DNA of 6,012 nucleotides, from positions 1 to 6,012 of the forward strand of contig JAKCDN010000203.1 of the NCBI GenBank assembly GCA_021841795.1, in the 5' to 3' direction. Numbering within the stretch: the stretch's first letter is position 1; the number at the start of each line of letters is the position of its first letter. The stretch is from Acidobacteriota bacterium (GTDB lineage Bacteria; Acidobacteriota; Terriglobia; Terriglobales; Acidobacteriaceae). Positions 5,930-6,012 of this stretch are shown in pieces. The notes under the pieces were generated by a model, which saw only the letters and a program-made list of their open reading frames with translations, searched no databases and was not told the DNA's origin. A program made the position numbers and the translations under genes.

Positions 5930-6012
5930 ATGAAGAAGCTTCTTTTGGCAGTATTAGCAACCGTAGCCTTGGCAGCCGTGCCATATGCAAAGGCCACGCC
6001 GGTCACGCCCTA
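5930..6012 (+). CDS. Secreted protein, N-terminal fragment (signal peptide; possible PEP-CTERM protein)
   Basis: Only the first 27 codons are in the window. They read as a Sec signal peptide: MKK, a hydrophobic core of Leu/Ala/Val (residues 4-17), then VPYAKA followed by TPVTP, with A-K-A as a good signal peptidase I site near residue 22. The start is fixed by AGGAGG at 5913-5918. The short Lys-Lys, Leu/Ala-rich leader is common in exported PEP-CTERM proteins of acidobacteria. That class also needs a C-terminal PEP motif, helix and basic tail, which lie outside the window, so the class is a guess. Several AT-ending codons (CTT, GTA, TTA, GCA) differ from the GC-rich usage of the neighbours. 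The upstream sigma-54-like promoter and long leader suggest conditional expression. Confidence 0.8.
   Translation, partial: MKKLLLAVLATVALAAVPYAKATPVTP

Noticed and set aside
5519..5990. Two minus-strand frames in the non-coding region (5519-5752 and 5691-5990)
   Set aside because: No domain, no Shine-Dalgarno sequence and unnatural composition; the second also overlaps the clear signal-peptide gene and its leader.

Overview
The window looks like part of the chromosome of an acidobacterium, probably of the Terriglobia (Acidobacteriaceae) group. The main reasons are a moderately GC-rich genome and a very large Oar-like TonB-dependent receptor with the wording typical of that group (YVGHLGRKL, NYTWSHSIDN, YELPFGRG, FRADAFNAFNHPSF). 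A downstream secreted-protein gene of the PEP-CTERM style fits too. This placement is inferred from protein style; no rRNA or other marker is present.

Layout: (1) 3-1817, plus strand: C-terminal 604 residues of the receptor, with the 5' end outside the window. (2) 1846-1877: perfect inverted repeat with A and T tracts, a shared bidirectional terminator between convergent genes. (3) 3495-1929, minus strand: nadD (nicotinate-nucleotide adenylyltransferase) followed by rsfS (ribosomal silencing factor), a common bacterial pairing. Here RsfS carries a long Lys/Ala/Arg-rich tail and NadD an insert. (4) 3496-3610: divergent intergenic region. (5) 3611-4039, plus strand: a four-cysteine VKOR-family quinone-linked thiol oxidoreductase. 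(6) 4173-5456, plus strand: an alpha/beta hydrolase with a clear Ser-Asp-His triad, possibly ABHD18-like. (7) 5457-5929: a 473-bp non-coding region, part of it AT-rich. It holds inverted repeats, a good sigma-54 (-24/-12) promoter match and a long leader that can pair with the Shine-Dalgarno sequence. (8) 5930 to the window end: the first 27 codons of a secreted protein, essentially its signal peptide.

The genes do not form one pathway. nadD-rsfS is a housekeeping pair (NAD synthesis and ribosome control). VKOR supplies oxidising power for disulfide bonds in the periplasm. The receptor's visible part has exactly six cysteines in three C-x7-C pairs, so it is a plausible client of such a system. 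The strongest regulatory signal is the sigma-54-like promoter and structured leader ahead of the last gene. That would fit PrsK/PrsR-type control of exported PEP-CTERM proteins, but the C-terminal sorting signal lies outside the window. I see no CRISPR array, mobile element, tRNA or rRNA, and no convincing wholly new multi-gene system.
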